The notes under the pieces are model-generated. The model searched no databases. It was not told the origin of the DNA and was given only the letters and a program-made list of their open reading frames with translations. DNA of 64,000 nucleotides from Ruminococcus sp. UBA3665. GTDB taxonomy: Bacteria > Bacillota > Clostridia > Oscillospirales > Ruminococcaceae. Location: NCBI GenBank assembly GCA_002373165.1, contig DFJS01000004.1, positions 1-64,000 on the forward strand, read 5' to 3'. Within the stretch, counting starts at the first letter, position 1, and every line of letters begins with the position of its first letter. Shown one piece after another: positions 41,153 to 50,135 of the stretch. The position numbers were made by a program, and so were the translations under genes.

Positions 41153-41923
41153 TTACAGTTTCAGCTTATTTGCCGGGTTCTGATAGCCGACAACTTTATT
41201 TTTATACCCCAGAAGTATCAGATAGCTTTCATGATACTGATTCTGGATTGCATAATCAATCAGCTTCTGGATATTGGCTTTTGTGACAAAGCCGGTTTTC
41301 AGCAGTTCTTCCAGGCCGTCCACAGCCTGCACATCCATGAAGAATTTTGCAGCTTTGATTACATTCCGCTTTGCATACTTCCGGATACTGTCATTTTCCT
41401 GCCCTGTATGCAGAAGATAATATGCCATTGCGGTTTTATATTTTGCATCTTCTGTTTTGTCGAAAAGCAGTCTTTGCTGTTCGGGATTTCCGGTACAGAG
41501 GAACTGTTTCAGCAGAGCAGTATTATTCTGATTCTGATAAATATCATTCATCCGCACCCGGAACACGCCTCCGGCAAGATGAAACTGCATCAGGCGTTCC
41601 GAACCGTAGAAGGCATAGACTCCGATTGATTCCAGAGTTTTCGGGAGCATCAGTTCTGCCAGGCGTTCGCAGCTGGAAAAAGCGGCTTCTTCAATCCGGA
41701 GCACTGTTTCCGGAATGCGGATTTTTTGCAGATTTTTACAGTTTTTGAACGCTCTGTAAGGAATTTCCTGCAAACCGTCCGGCAGTACGGCAGAAACAAT
41801 CTGCCGACAGCCCAGAAAACATTCTTTTTCCAGAGCCTGAACTGTTTCCGGAATGATGATTTCAGTCACGCCGGGGTCTTCGGTATACCGGATGAGAGTA
41901 TTCTTTTCGATTTGAAACGGCAT
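41153..41923 (-). CDS. Short LRR_5 protein with C-terminal helical domain
   Basis: 256 residues from MPFQIEKNTLIRY, preceded by GGGGGACAGGA; an in-frame start 21 bp further upstream has no site. Only three or four LRR_5 units are present (VQALEKECFLGCRQIVSAVLPDGLQEIPYRAFKNCKNLQ). The rest is the shared helical domain (LIDYAIQNQYHESYLILLGYKNK). It lies between the VWA and MoxR genes and so is probably part of the same complex or pathway. Confidence 0.85.
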   Translation of the reverse strand: MPFQIEKNTLIRYTEDPGVTEIIIPETVQALEKECFLGCRQIVSAVLPDGLQEIPYRAFKNCKNLQKIRIPETVLRIEEAAFSSCERLAELMLPKTLESIGVYAFYGSERLMQFHLAGGVFRVRMNDIYQNQNNTALLKQFLCTGNPEQQRLLFDKTEDAKYKTAMAYYLLHTGQENDSIRKYAKRNVIKAAKFFMDVQAVDGLEELLKTGFVTKANIQKLIDYAIQNQYHESYLILLGYKNKVVGYQNPANKLKL

Positions 41924-41980
41924 TTCCTGTCCCCCTGTCATCATAATTTCAGTTTGTCTCCGGGCGGCCGGAACCGGGCA

Positions 41981-43429
41981 TTATTTCTCCATAATATCAT
42001 CTGTTGTCAGAATCACGCGGATTGCCCACACGGGCACACGGTAATTATTATACTCGTCATCCAGAAAAACAAATGCCGTCTGATAATCCGGCTGATGTTC
42101 CGGGAATGTTCCGTAGCCGTCAGTAAAATAAATCAGGCCTTTCAGATTTGTAAATTCTTTTTCTTTGATTAATTTTTCCACATGCTCGAACACCGGACGG
42201 AAATCCGTACCGCCGAAGCCTTTCAGCTTCATATGTTTCAGATATTCGTCAAACTCTTCCTGAGTTGTAATTTTATAATCTTCCTGAATAATAGTATCGC
42301 ACTGAATAATATGAATATTGACTTTAGAGAAAAAGCTTTCCTGCGATTTGAGAATATTATAAGTTTTCTGAATAAATTTCTGAACTGTCTGTCCGGCAAC
42401 AGAACCGGAAGTATCAATCGCAATGACAAATTCCCTGATCCGGTTGACATCTTTATATTCCAGCGGTTCAATCAGGGCAGCTTCTTCATAGATTGTCCGG
42501 CCGTAGCAGTAAAAATTATAATCAAACGAATCCATATCGATTTTCATTACTTCGCCCCGGACGGCAAATTTTTTCAGGAACTGGGTATAATTGCAGCGTT
42601 CTCTGTTGACAGCCCGAAGGTTCTGCATGAGATTTCCGGCCTGATTGCCCTGCTGTGCCGAGAACGTTTCCAGATCGGTCTGCATCTGCTGGGCGAGTTT
42701 CTGCCACATTTTTCTCTGTGCTTCGCGGTCGGCAAAATTTCCTGACTCTGCCCCTTCCTGAAGATCCCTGTCCATTTTCTGCGCCGCAACATAAGAGCGG
42801 CCGGTCTGGAGTCCCTGAAGAATCTCCGCGCCCTCGTACCATACATCATGATTATCATCTTCAAACAGCTGCTGCAATTGCTGGCACTGCTGATCGGAAA
42901 GCTTAAGATTTGAAAGATATTCATAAATCTTTTCCGCAGTCATATATTTAACATTTTTTTCCAGATCCTGAAATACAGAAGACTGTGCATTTTCCGGTGT
43001 TTTATCCAGGCTGTCGAAATGCAGTTCCTGAATCATTTTTTCCACGGCGATATCACATGACAGATTCCACAGCGGCCGGTTGATATAGGGACTGACAAAC
43101 TGGTGCTGAAAAATACAGTGCAGAATCATATGCAGATACGTTCTGGTAATTTTATTCTGATTTTCCTGGAACTGTTTCAGAATATACGGCGGATAGTAAT
43201 AAAAGCAGTTGCTGCTTGCAGAAACTGTCCCCATATACGGCACAAGTTCACATCTGCCCAGAGCAGTTTTCATAAACCGCAGGTTCATAAACAGTGTATT
43301 CCGGGCATATTCCAGAATCTGCCGTGCCAGCTGGTCGGCTTTTTCCAGCTTTTCCGTCTGTTCCGGAGTTAAAGCAGGCTGTTTGTCTGCCGCTTCCGGG
43401 AATAATTCTGATAAATTCTGTTCTTCCAT
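41981..43429 (-). CDS. DUF2201/VWA-like protein (MoxR partner)
   Basis: 482 residues. The N-terminal half corresponds to the putative metallopeptidase domain of DUF2201, but the site reads MILHCIFQHQFVSP, so the expected HExxH glutamate is missing and peptidase activity is doubtful. The C-terminal VWA-like domain (about 335-480) has the MIDAS motif IDTSGSVAGQ, with KGFGGTDFRPVFEHVE supplying the later Thr/Asp. It is the first gene of the VWA-LRR-MoxR-LRR operon and should bind a divalent metal and partner proteins. Confidence 0.9.
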   Translation of the reverse strand: MEEQNLSELFPEAADKQPALTPEQTEKLEKADQLARQILEYARNTLFMNLRFMKTALGRCELVPYMGTVSASSNCFYYYPPYILKQFQENQNKITRTYLHMILHCIFQHQFVSPYINRPLWNLSCDIAVEKMIQELHFDSLDKTPENAQSSVFQDLEKNVKYMTAEKIYEYLSNLKLSDQQCQQLQQLFEDDNHDVWYEGAEILQGLQTGRSYVAAQKMDRDLQEGAESGNFADREAQRKMWQKLAQQMQTDLETFSAQQGNQAGNLMQNLRAVNRERCNYTQFLKKFAVRGEVMKIDMDSFDYNFYCYGRTIYEEAALIEPLEYKDVNRIREFVIAIDTSGSVAGQTVQKFIQKTYNILKSQESFFSKVNIHIIQCDTIIQEDYKITTQEEFDEYLKHMKLKGFGGTDFRPVFEHVEKLIKEKEFTNLKGLIYFTDGYGTFPEHQPDYQTAFVFLDDEYNNYRVPVWAIRVILTTDDIMEK

Positions 43430-43482
43430 TTTCTTCCCTGCCTTTCTGAATCATAGCTGTTAAAAAAACAAGTCGTGATTCT

Positions 43483-43511
43483 ATTATAGCACAATTCTTG
43501 GAAGCCGTCAA
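43483..43511 (-). promoter_or_regulatory. Promoter of the VWA-LRR-MoxR-LRR operon
   Basis: Minus-strand TTGACG (43506-43511), 17 bp, TATAAT (43483-43488), about 55 bp before the first start. Confidence 0.75.
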
Positions 43512-43565
43512 TATCCAGCAGAAAATTTTCTTTTTTTTAATCATGATTTTCCGGAAATCCATCCC

Positions 43566-43594
43566 TTGACAATGCCCTGAAAATGTGCTATGAT
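43566..43594 (+). promoter_or_regulatory. Promoter of the MacB/FtsX-type ABC operon
   Basis: TTGACA (43566-43571), 17 bp, TATGAT (43589-43594). Confidence 0.8.
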
Positions 43595-43640
43595 ATAGTA
43601 GAATTCAAAGTAAGCATCTGCTAACAGAAAGGAGTTTTTC

Positions 43641-44342
43641 ATGTTTCTTGAAGTCAACAATATCAAAAAAAGCTACGGCAGCGATGCCAGCTATATTCAG
43701 GTTCTGAAAGGCGTAACAACCAGCGTCCGGCAAGGCCAGATGTGTGTTATTCAGGGTACCAGCGGTTCAGGCAAATCGACTTTGCTCAACTGCATCGGCG
43801 GACTGGATACTATGGATTCCGGTTCGGTAAAAATCGACGGAAAGGAAATTTTCGGCCTGAGTCCGGCGGCATTATCAGATTATCGCCGGGATTATCTGGG
43901 GTTTATCTTTCAGTTTTATAATCTTGTGCCGAATCTGACAGTACGGGAAAACATTCAGGTATGCCAGTATCTGACAGGCAATCCGCTGGATTTGGAAGAT
44001 CTGCTGGAAACGCTGGGTCTGACCGAACATCAGAATAAATTTCCGGCACAGCTTTCCGGCGGACAGCAGCAGCGATGCGCCATTGCCAGAGCTTTAATCA
44101 AGAATCCGCGGCTTTTGCTGTGTGACGAGCCAACCGGCGCACTGGATTCCAAAACTTCGCGGGATATCCTGATTTTATTAGAAAAAGTCAATCAGACCTA
44201 CGGCACTACTATGCTGATTGTCACACATAACAATTCTATCAAAAACATGGTTCATAAAGTCATCATCATCAAAGACGGCCTGATCAAACAGGATTATGAA
44301 AACTCTGCGCTGATTCCTGCCGCCGAACTGGAGGATTTGTAA
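43641..44342 (+). CDS. ABC transporter ATP-binding protein (MacB/LolD type)
   Basis: 233 residues: Walker A IQGTSGSGKSTLLNCIGG, the Q-loop with FIFQFYNLVPNLTVREN, signature LSGGQQQRCAIARALI, Walker B LLLCDEPTGALDSKTS and the switch His in IVTHNN. It belongs to the MacB/FtsE group, which drives mechanotransmission rather than classical transport. It is followed after 2 bp by its FtsX-type permease. Confidence 0.96.
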   Translation: MFLEVNNIKKSYGSDASYIQVLKGVTTSVRQGQMCVIQGTSGSGKSTLLNCIGGLDTMDSGSVKIDGKEIFGLSPAALSDYRRDYLGFIFQFYNLVPNLTVRENIQVCQYLTGNPLDLEDLLETLGLTEHQNKFPAQLSGGQQQRCAIARALIKNPRLLLCDEPTGALDSKTSRDILILLEKVNQTYGTTMLIVTHNNSIKNMVHKVIIIKDGLIKQDYENSALIPAAELEDL

Positions 44343-44344
44343 TC

Positions 44345-47059
44345 ATGAATCAGGTACTGAGAAAACGTCTTGCCCGTGACCTGAAAAGCAATTTCGGGCG
44401 TTATCTGGCTTTGACTATGCTGATTGCCCTGGGAATTTATATGATTGTCGGCATTGTCGGCATGTCAGAAGTCGTGCTTCAGGGGACAGAAAATCAGAAA
44501 TCCGTTACATTTGTCGAAGACGGACAGTTTTCTGTATTTCTTCCGCTTTCAGAAAAAGAAATTGCAGAACTCTCTGAAAACAATACAGTAATAGAATCTA
44601 TGTTCTATACCGATTTGCAGGCCGCTGACGGCTCCAAACTGCGCATGATGAAAAACAGAAAGCAAATTGATCTGATTCAGCTGGATGAAGGCCGTCTTGC
44701 CGAAACTAACGGCGAATGCGTTCTTGAAAAACGCTATGCCGCGGTTCATGCTCTGCACTGCGGCGATACCGTCACCGCCGCCGGAACAGAATTCACTATT
44801 ACCGGAATCGGCTCAACACCGGATTACGATCAGCCGATTGCAGCCTTTTCCGATGTTGCTGTCGAAAGCTCCCATTTCGGCCTGATTTTCGTCACAGAAA
44901 GTCAGTATCAGCAAATCCGGGATACTACTTCCCAGAAAGCCGAGGAATATGTGTATGCCTATCGTCTGGGCGACGGCATGACAAGCGATAAATTAAAACA
45001 AAAAATAAAAGATTTCGATTTTGATTATACAAAAGTCAATGATAAATATTTCCGTCAGACTATCGACGAAATCTTAGACAAGAAAAAAGAAATGCAGGAC
45101 GGCATCCGGGATTTATATTCCGGTTCGCAGGAACTTTCTGACGGCCTCGCCGAACTGGAAAATTACGGAACTGATCTGAAAGATGCCGCCGATCAGCTGT
45201 TTGATGCTTATCTGAAACAGGCTGAATCCACACTTGCCGCGCTGGGAAAAGATATCACTCTGACAAAAGAAAATTATGCCCAAGAACTGGATAAAGCTGT
45301 CGAAGAACTGGATTACCGTTCACTGCGCGAACTCAAAGAAGCTCTTGACGGCGTAAAAGCATTCGCGGACGGCATCGGCGAATATAAAGACGGCGTGGGA
45401 GAAGCCTATTCCGGTTCGCAGGAACTCTCCGACGGCGTGGGCGAACTCAAAAAAGAAACTAATAAATTATTGGATGAAATTTTTGAAATTGATATTGACA
45501 ATCTGATTTCTTTCATCACGGCAGAGGATAATATCCGCATTGCGGCCGCGGCCGGCGATGTCATCATGAACAAGAACGTCGGCCTGATTGCCGGACTTGT
45601 GGTTCTGGTTCTGTTTACGTATGTCATTTCAGTATTTGTAATTCATCAGATTGAGAAAGAAGCTCCTGTCATCGGAGCATTGTATTCGCTGGGAGTGAAG
45701 AAAAAAGACCTGCTTCTGCATTATATCACGCTTCCTGTGGTGATTGCCTTTGCCGGAGGTCTGATTGGCATGATCATCGGATTCAGCCCTGCCGGAATTG
45801 ATACACTGGCATCCAGCACTTATGATTATTATTCCGTACCGCATTTTGCTATGGTCTATCCGGCATATCTGTTTATTTACAGTCTAATTCTGCCGCCTGT
45901 GATTTCGGGCATTGTCAACACAATCGTGATTAATAAAAAACTCTCGCAGACAGCTTTGTCCCTGATTAAGAACGAACAGAAAGCTTCCAGCTACAGACAA
46001 GTCAATTTAAAATCCAAAAACTTCATCCGGGTATTTCAGATCCGGCAGATGCTTCGGGAATACCGTTCTGCCGCGGCAGTCATCGCCGGAATGATGGTCT
46101 GCATGTTATTATCCGACATCAGCCTTGACTGCGCTGTGATGTGTCAGGCCGTCAAAACAGACAATCTTGCCGATACGCATTATGAATACATGTATCTTTA
46201 TAAATATCCGGAAGATACTGCTCCCCGGAACGCCGAAACGGCTTATCTCGAAACACTCAGCATTCCCTGCTTTGACTATACGCTGGATGTTTCTGTCATG
46301 GGACTGAATCCGAACAGCCGATATTTTGAAGCCCGTCCTGCCAAAAGCAAAAACAAAGTCGTAATTAATAATTCCCTGCATGAAAGATTCAAATTAAATC
46401 CCGGCGATACGTTCACGCTGAACGATGCCACAGGCGATATGAATTATACTTTCACAGTCGATGCCATTGCACAGTATTCCGTCGGCTTTGCGGTCTTCAT
46501 GGATATTGACAGTATGCGCGAACTGTTCGGCCAGGAAGAGGATTATTTCAACGCTGCCTACTCTGATACGGCACTGGATATCGATGAGGGCAGACTCTAT
46601 GCTGTCACCACCAAGGCCGATATCGAAAAAAGTGCAGGTGTCTTCGTCGATATGATGCTGCCGATGGTTATCACGCTTCTCAGCATTTCCCTGCTGATTT
46701 TCTGTGTTGTCATGTATCTGATGATGGGTGTCATGATTGACCGTTCGGCTTCGGGAATTTCTCTGATGAAGATTTTCGGTTACCGGCCGAACGAAATCCG
46801 GAAATTATATCTCAACGGCAATACGCTGATTATTGCGCTGGGTGCGCTGATCTGCATTCCGGTCAGCAAAATGATTATGGATGCTCTTTATCCTTCGTTC
46901 ATTGCCAATGTTGCGTGCGGCATGAATATCCGTTTTCCATGGTACCTGTATCTTGGCATTTACGGGGTTGTCATGATTGGTTATTTTGTAATCAACTTTC
47001 TGCTGATTGGCAAAATCAACAAAATTACCCCGGCAGAAGTACTCAAGAATCGTGAATAA
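44345..47059 (+). CDS. FtsX-type ABC permease
   Basis: 904 residues. One N-terminal membrane segment (YLALTMLIALGIYMIVGIVGMSE) is followed by an extracytoplasmic domain, a helical coiled-coil part with two copies of YSGSQELSDGxxEL, three membrane segments (about 410-530), a fourth near 580, a second extracytoplasmic domain, and three C-terminal membrane segments (about 770-890). This duplicated FtsX layout is seen in large Firmicutes permeases linked to peptide resistance or envelope functions. No regulator or peptide substrate gene lies beside it. Confidence 0.93.
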   Translation: MNQVLRKRLARDLKSNFGRYLALTMLIALGIYMIVGIVGMSEVVLQGTENQKSVTFVEDGQFSVFLPLSEKEIAELSENNTVIESMFYTDLQAADGSKLRMMKNRKQIDLIQLDEGRLAETNGECVLEKRYAAVHALHCGDTVTAAGTEFTITGIGSTPDYDQPIAAFSDVAVESSHFGLIFVTESQYQQIRDTTSQKAEEYVYAYRLGDGMTSDKLKQKIKDFDFDYTKVNDKYFRQTIDEILDKKKEMQDGIRDLYSGSQELSDGLAELENYGTDLKDAADQLFDAYLKQAESTLAALGKDITLTKENYAQELDKAVEELDYRSLRELKEALDGVKAFADGIGEYKDGVGEAYSGSQELSDGVGELKKETNKLLDEIFEIDIDNLISFITAEDNIRIAAAAGDVIMNKNVGLIAGLVVLVLFTYVISVFVIHQIEKEAPVIGALYSLGVKKKDLLLHYITLPVVIAFAGGLIGMIIGFSPAGIDTLASSTYDYYSVPHFAMVYPAYLFIYSLILPPVISGIVNTIVINKKLSQTALSLIKNEQKASSYRQVNLKSKNFIRVFQIRQMLREYRSAAAVIAGMMVCMLLSDISLDCAVMCQAVKTDNLADTHYEYMYLYKYPEDTAPRNAETAYLETLSIPCFDYTLDVSVMGLNPNSRYFEARPAKSKNKVVINNSLHERFKLNPGDTFTLNDATGDMNYTFTVDAIAQYSVGFAVFMDIDSMRELFGQEEDYFNAAYSDTALDIDEGRLYAVTTKADIEKSAGVFVDMMLPMVITLLSISLLIFCVVMYLMMGVMIDRSASGISLMKIFGYRPNEIRKLYLNGNTLIIALGALICIPVSKMIMDALYPSFIANVACGMNIRFPWYLYLGIYGVVMIGYFVINFLLIGKINKITPAEVLKNRE

Positions 47060-47129
47060 TTTCATGAATTGTGAAAAAATACGGCGAATTATGAAATCCG
47101 TGTGAAAAATTATGAAAAACAGATGAAAA

Positions 47130-47156
47130 TTAGCACTCTCCTATTGACAGTGCTAA
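47130..47156. promoter_or_regulatory. CIRCE operator (HrcA site)
   Basis: TTAGCACTC, 9 bp, CAGTGCTAA: one mismatch from the CIRCE consensus. It covers the -35 of the Hsp20 promoter, so HrcA binding would block transcription. Confidence 0.9.
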
Positions 47157-47172
47157 TTTTTTGTTGTATAAT
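47144..47172 (+). promoter_or_regulatory. Promoter of hsp20
   Basis: TTGACA (47144-47149, inside the CIRCE), 17 bp, TATAAT (47167-47172). The leader to the start is about 140 nt. Confidence 0.88.
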
Positions 47173-47314
47173 ATAATCAGAACAAGGGAAGAGTACCAGA
47201 GAGGGAAGCCCAAAAGAGAAAGAGTTGCAGAAATTAATTCCATCCCCCTCAGAGATACAAAATCCCGGCGTTCAAAAAAAAATATTTTTTATTAACTGGA
47301 AGGAGTTTTGACTT

Positions 47315-47755
47315 ATGTTGTTCCCTGAAGTATTTGGCAGAAATAATTTTGATTCGTTTGATGATTTCTTCAACGACCCGTTCGACAGACCGCACAGAAT
47401 GCCCCCTCATCCGCCTGTTCAGGTCATGAAGACGGATGTCAAGGAAACGGATACCGGCTATGAACTGGCTGTTGACCTTCCCGGCGTTAAGAAGGAAAAT
47501 GTCAAGGCCGAACTCAATGACGGTTATCTGACAATCCGCGCCTCTACAGAAGAAACTAACGATCAGCAGGACGAAAACGGCAAATATATCCGCCGCGAAC
47601 GCTATTCCGGCAGCTACAGCAGAAGCTTCTATGTCGGCAAGGAAATCACAGAAGAAGATATCAAGGCAAAATTCGCCGACGGTGTTCTGAAACTGGATAT
47701 CCCGAAGAAAGAACCTTCTGTGCCGGAAAAGAAATATATCAGCATTGACGACTAA
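47315..47755 (+). CDS. Hsp20/alpha-crystallin small heat-shock protein
   Basis: 146 residues with a clear alpha-crystallin domain (about 40-140): VKETDTGYELAVDLPGVKKENVKAELNDGYLTIRA, RRERYSGSYSRSFYVG and FADGVLKLDIPKKEP (the GVLxLxxPK motif). The N-terminal FGRNNFDSFDDFFNDPFD is the usual flexible region. It acts as an ATP-independent holdase chaperone. A GGAAGGAG site precedes the start. Control by CIRCE links it to the HrcA regulon. Confidence 0.97.
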   Translation: MLFPEVFGRNNFDSFDDFFNDPFDRPHRMPPHPPVQVMKTDVKETDTGYELAVDLPGVKKENVKAELNDGYLTIRASTEETNDQQDENGKYIRRERYSGSYSRSFYVGKEITEEDIKAKFADGVLKLDIPKKEPSVPEKKYISIDD

Positions 47756-47783
47756 TCCACCACTCTCTCAATAAAACAATAAA

Positions 47784-47822
47784 GTGCCGCCGCTCGGTTT
47801 CTGCCGGGCGGCGGTGCTTGTT
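47784..47822 (+). terminator. Likely terminator of hsp20
   Basis: Very GC-rich hairpin with GCCGCCGCTCGG and CCGGGCGGCGGT arms. The T run is weak (CTTGTTAT). Confidence 0.65.
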
Positions 47823-47869
47823 ATCTCATTTGTAATACTAATTTATCACAGTGATCATCTGATGCATGT

Positions 47870-49648
47870 TTAGTCTTCTTTCGGCTTGACCATAATGCCG
47901 AGTACATCAAGATTTTCTTTCTCGATCGGAGACGGGCACTGACTCATGAGTTCAGATGCATCTTTCACCTTCGGGAAGGCGACAACATCGCGCAGACTTT
48001 CGGCCTTGCATAACAGCATCGAGAGTCTGTCAAGACCGATTCCCAGGCCGCCGTGCGGCGGTGCGCCGTAATGATAAGCCTCTACCAAGAATCCGAATTT
48101 TGCTTCGATTTCCTCATCAGTCAGCCCCAGTGCACGGAACATTTTCTCCTGAAGTTCATAATCTGTAATTCTCATCGAACCGGAACTTAATTCAATTCCG
48201 TTCAGAACCAGATCATATGCCTTTGCTGTGACTTTTCCGGGGTCAGATTCCAGATACTGCATACAGGATTCTTCCGGCATCGTAAACGGATGATGCATAG
48301 CAAGCCATGTCTGGGAATCCTCATCCCACTCGAAGAACGGGAATTCTGTAATCCACAGGAAATTCAGCTGATCTTCCGGGATGATATCCAGTTTTTTAGC
48401 GACTTCCAGACGGAGTGCGCCCAGAGTCGGCAGGACGATTCTGTTCTTATCCGCAACAAACAGAGCCACGTCCCCCTGTTCACAGCCGATTGTATTCAGG
48501 ATATTCTGCATTTGCTCTTCTGTAAAGAATTTTGCGAAGGCACAGGTCGGCTTTTCGTCAGCCCAGCGGATGAAGGCAAGCCCTTTTGCGCCGATGCCGC
48601 GGACGAATTCTGTCAATTTATCAATTTCTTTTCTGGAGAGGATTTTTGCGGCGTTCTTGGCTACGATACAGCGAACGCTTCCGCCATTCTGAACCGCTCC
48701 GGAAAATACGCCGAAATCAGAATCTTTTACTAATTCCGAAACATCCTGCAATTCCATGCCGAAACGTGTATCCGGCTTATCAGAGCCATAGCGATTCATG
48801 GCATCCGCATAAGAAAGCCGCGGCAGAGGCAGAGACACTTCCCGGCCGAGCACATCTTTGATTAATTTTTCCACAAAGCCTTCTGTGAGTTTCAGAATAT
48901 CTTCCACATCCATGAAGGACATTTCCAGATCGATTTGCGTGAATTCCGGCTGGCGGTCAGCTCTCAGATCTTCATCGCGGAAACATCTTGCAATCTGGAT
49001 ATAGCGTTCCATACCTGCGACCATCAGCAGCTGTTTATAAATCTGCGGCGACTGCGGCAGAGCATAGAATTCGCCGGGGTGAACTCTGGAAGGAATCAGA
49101 TAATCTCTCGCGCCTTCGGGAGTCGATTTCATCATCATAGGAGTTTCAATCTCGATAAAATCATTGGCATAGAAATATTCCCGTGCGCATTTTGCGATTT
49201 TATGGCGCATGATGAGATTTTTCTGGAGAGAGGGTCTTCTCAGGTCTAAATAGCGATATTTCAGCCGCTGTTCCTCACTGGCGTTGGTATCATCCTTGAT
49301 GACGAACGGCACGGGCTCTGCTTTGGCAAGAATTCTGATTTCTTCGGCAATGATTTCGATATTGCCGGTTTTCATTTCCGGATTGATATCCTGCCGGGTA
49401 ACAGAAACGCCCTTGACAAGCAGAACATATTCATTTTTGCAGGATGCGGCTTTTTCAAAAATAGCTCTGTCCGTCTCGTCATTGAAGACAAGCTGGACTT
49501 CGCCGCTTCTGTCTCTTAATACAATAAAGATAACTTTATTTTTATTTCTGATATACTGCACAAAACCGCCGACAACGACATGCATACCGGGTTCTGTGAC
49601 ATCTCCGCAGCCGTGCGTGCGGCGCAGAGTTCCCATAGATTCAGCCAT
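47870..49648 (-). CDS. aspS: Aspartyl-tRNA synthetase
   Basis: 592 residues from MAESMGTLRRTHGCGDV with GAGGAG upstream. The order is: N-terminal OB-fold anticodon-binding domain (about 15-110), class II core with motif 1 (EIETPMMMKSTPEGARDYLIP), motif 2 (QIARCFRDEDLRADRQPEFTQIDLEMSF), the bacterial GAD insert (about 290-410) and motif 3 (GGLGIGLDRLSMLL). The bacterial length with GAD domain is typical. It is probably in one transcript with hisS and the small gene between them. Confidence 0.98.
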   Translation of the reverse strand: MAESMGTLRRTHGCGDVTEPGMHVVVGGFVQYIRNKNKVIFIVLRDRSGEVQLVFNDETDRAIFEKAASCKNEYVLLVKGVSVTRQDINPEMKTGNIEIIAEEIRILAKAEPVPFVIKDDTNASEEQRLKYRYLDLRRPSLQKNLIMRHKIAKCAREYFYANDFIEIETPMMMKSTPEGARDYLIPSRVHPGEFYALPQSPQIYKQLLMVAGMERYIQIARCFRDEDLRADRQPEFTQIDLEMSFMDVEDILKLTEGFVEKLIKDVLGREVSLPLPRLSYADAMNRYGSDKPDTRFGMELQDVSELVKDSDFGVFSGAVQNGGSVRCIVAKNAAKILSRKEIDKLTEFVRGIGAKGLAFIRWADEKPTCAFAKFFTEEQMQNILNTIGCEQGDVALFVADKNRIVLPTLGALRLEVAKKLDIIPEDQLNFLWITEFPFFEWDEDSQTWLAMHHPFTMPEESCMQYLESDPGKVTAKAYDLVLNGIELSSGSMRITDYELQEKMFRALGLTDEEIEAKFGFLVEAYHYGAPPHGGLGIGLDRLSMLLCKAESLRDVVAFPKVKDASELMSQCPSPIEKENLDVLGIMVKPKED

Positions 49649-49655
49649 AGTAAAA

Positions 49656-50135
49656 CTACTCCTCATTATTTATTTTTTTAATTTCCGGTTTATCGCAGGA
49701 AATCACATCAATGATATGATTCTGACAGTAAATGCCGTAATGTTTCCAGTTTCCGGGATAAGGCGTACCGTCTGACAGAATCTGACAGTCTGTCAGGACG
49801 GGCAGAGCATCCAGAAGCCGGGATTTTTCAAATATGATGAAATAAGTACCCTTCCGGATTTCGTAATCATCCCATGAAGTATAGGATTCATTTCTTGTCT
49901 GATACAAAATATACTGCTGGAATAAAATTTCATAAGTCTGATTTTCATCCGGACAGATGGGCCGGCTTTTCCGGAGGATTTCTCCGAGTGCCGGAATTCC
50001 CATATCATCGGCATTTTCGCCCTGTTCGCCGGGATAAGACAGCGAAACGACAAGTTTCAAGTCATTGTCATATTCTTCAGACAGAGAAATCAGAAACGGG
50101 CCGTGTCCGGCATCTTCCTGACCGAATGAAATCAT
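49656..50135 (-). CDS. Hypothetical protein between hisS and aspS
   Basis: 159 residues, cytoplasmic, no motif I recognise. The sequence is acidic with aromatic stretches (DENQTYEILFQQYILYQTRNESYTSWDDYEIRKGTYFIIFEKSRLLDAL). Its start overlaps the hisS stop by 4 bp and its stop lies 7 bp before aspS, so it is tightly embedded between two synthetase genes and co-translated. Confidence 0.75.
   Translation of the reverse strand: MISFGQEDAGHGPFLISLSEEYDNDLKLVVSLSYPGEQGENADDMGIPALGEILRKSRPICPDENQTYEILFQQYILYQTRNESYTSWDDYEIRKGTYFIIFEKSRLLDALPVLTDCQILSDGTPYPGNWKHYGIYCQNHIIDVISCDKPEIKKINNEE

Noticed and set aside
41981..43429. An active zinc metallopeptidase
   Set aside because: The HExxH glutamate is missing (HCIFQH), so only the fold can be proposed.
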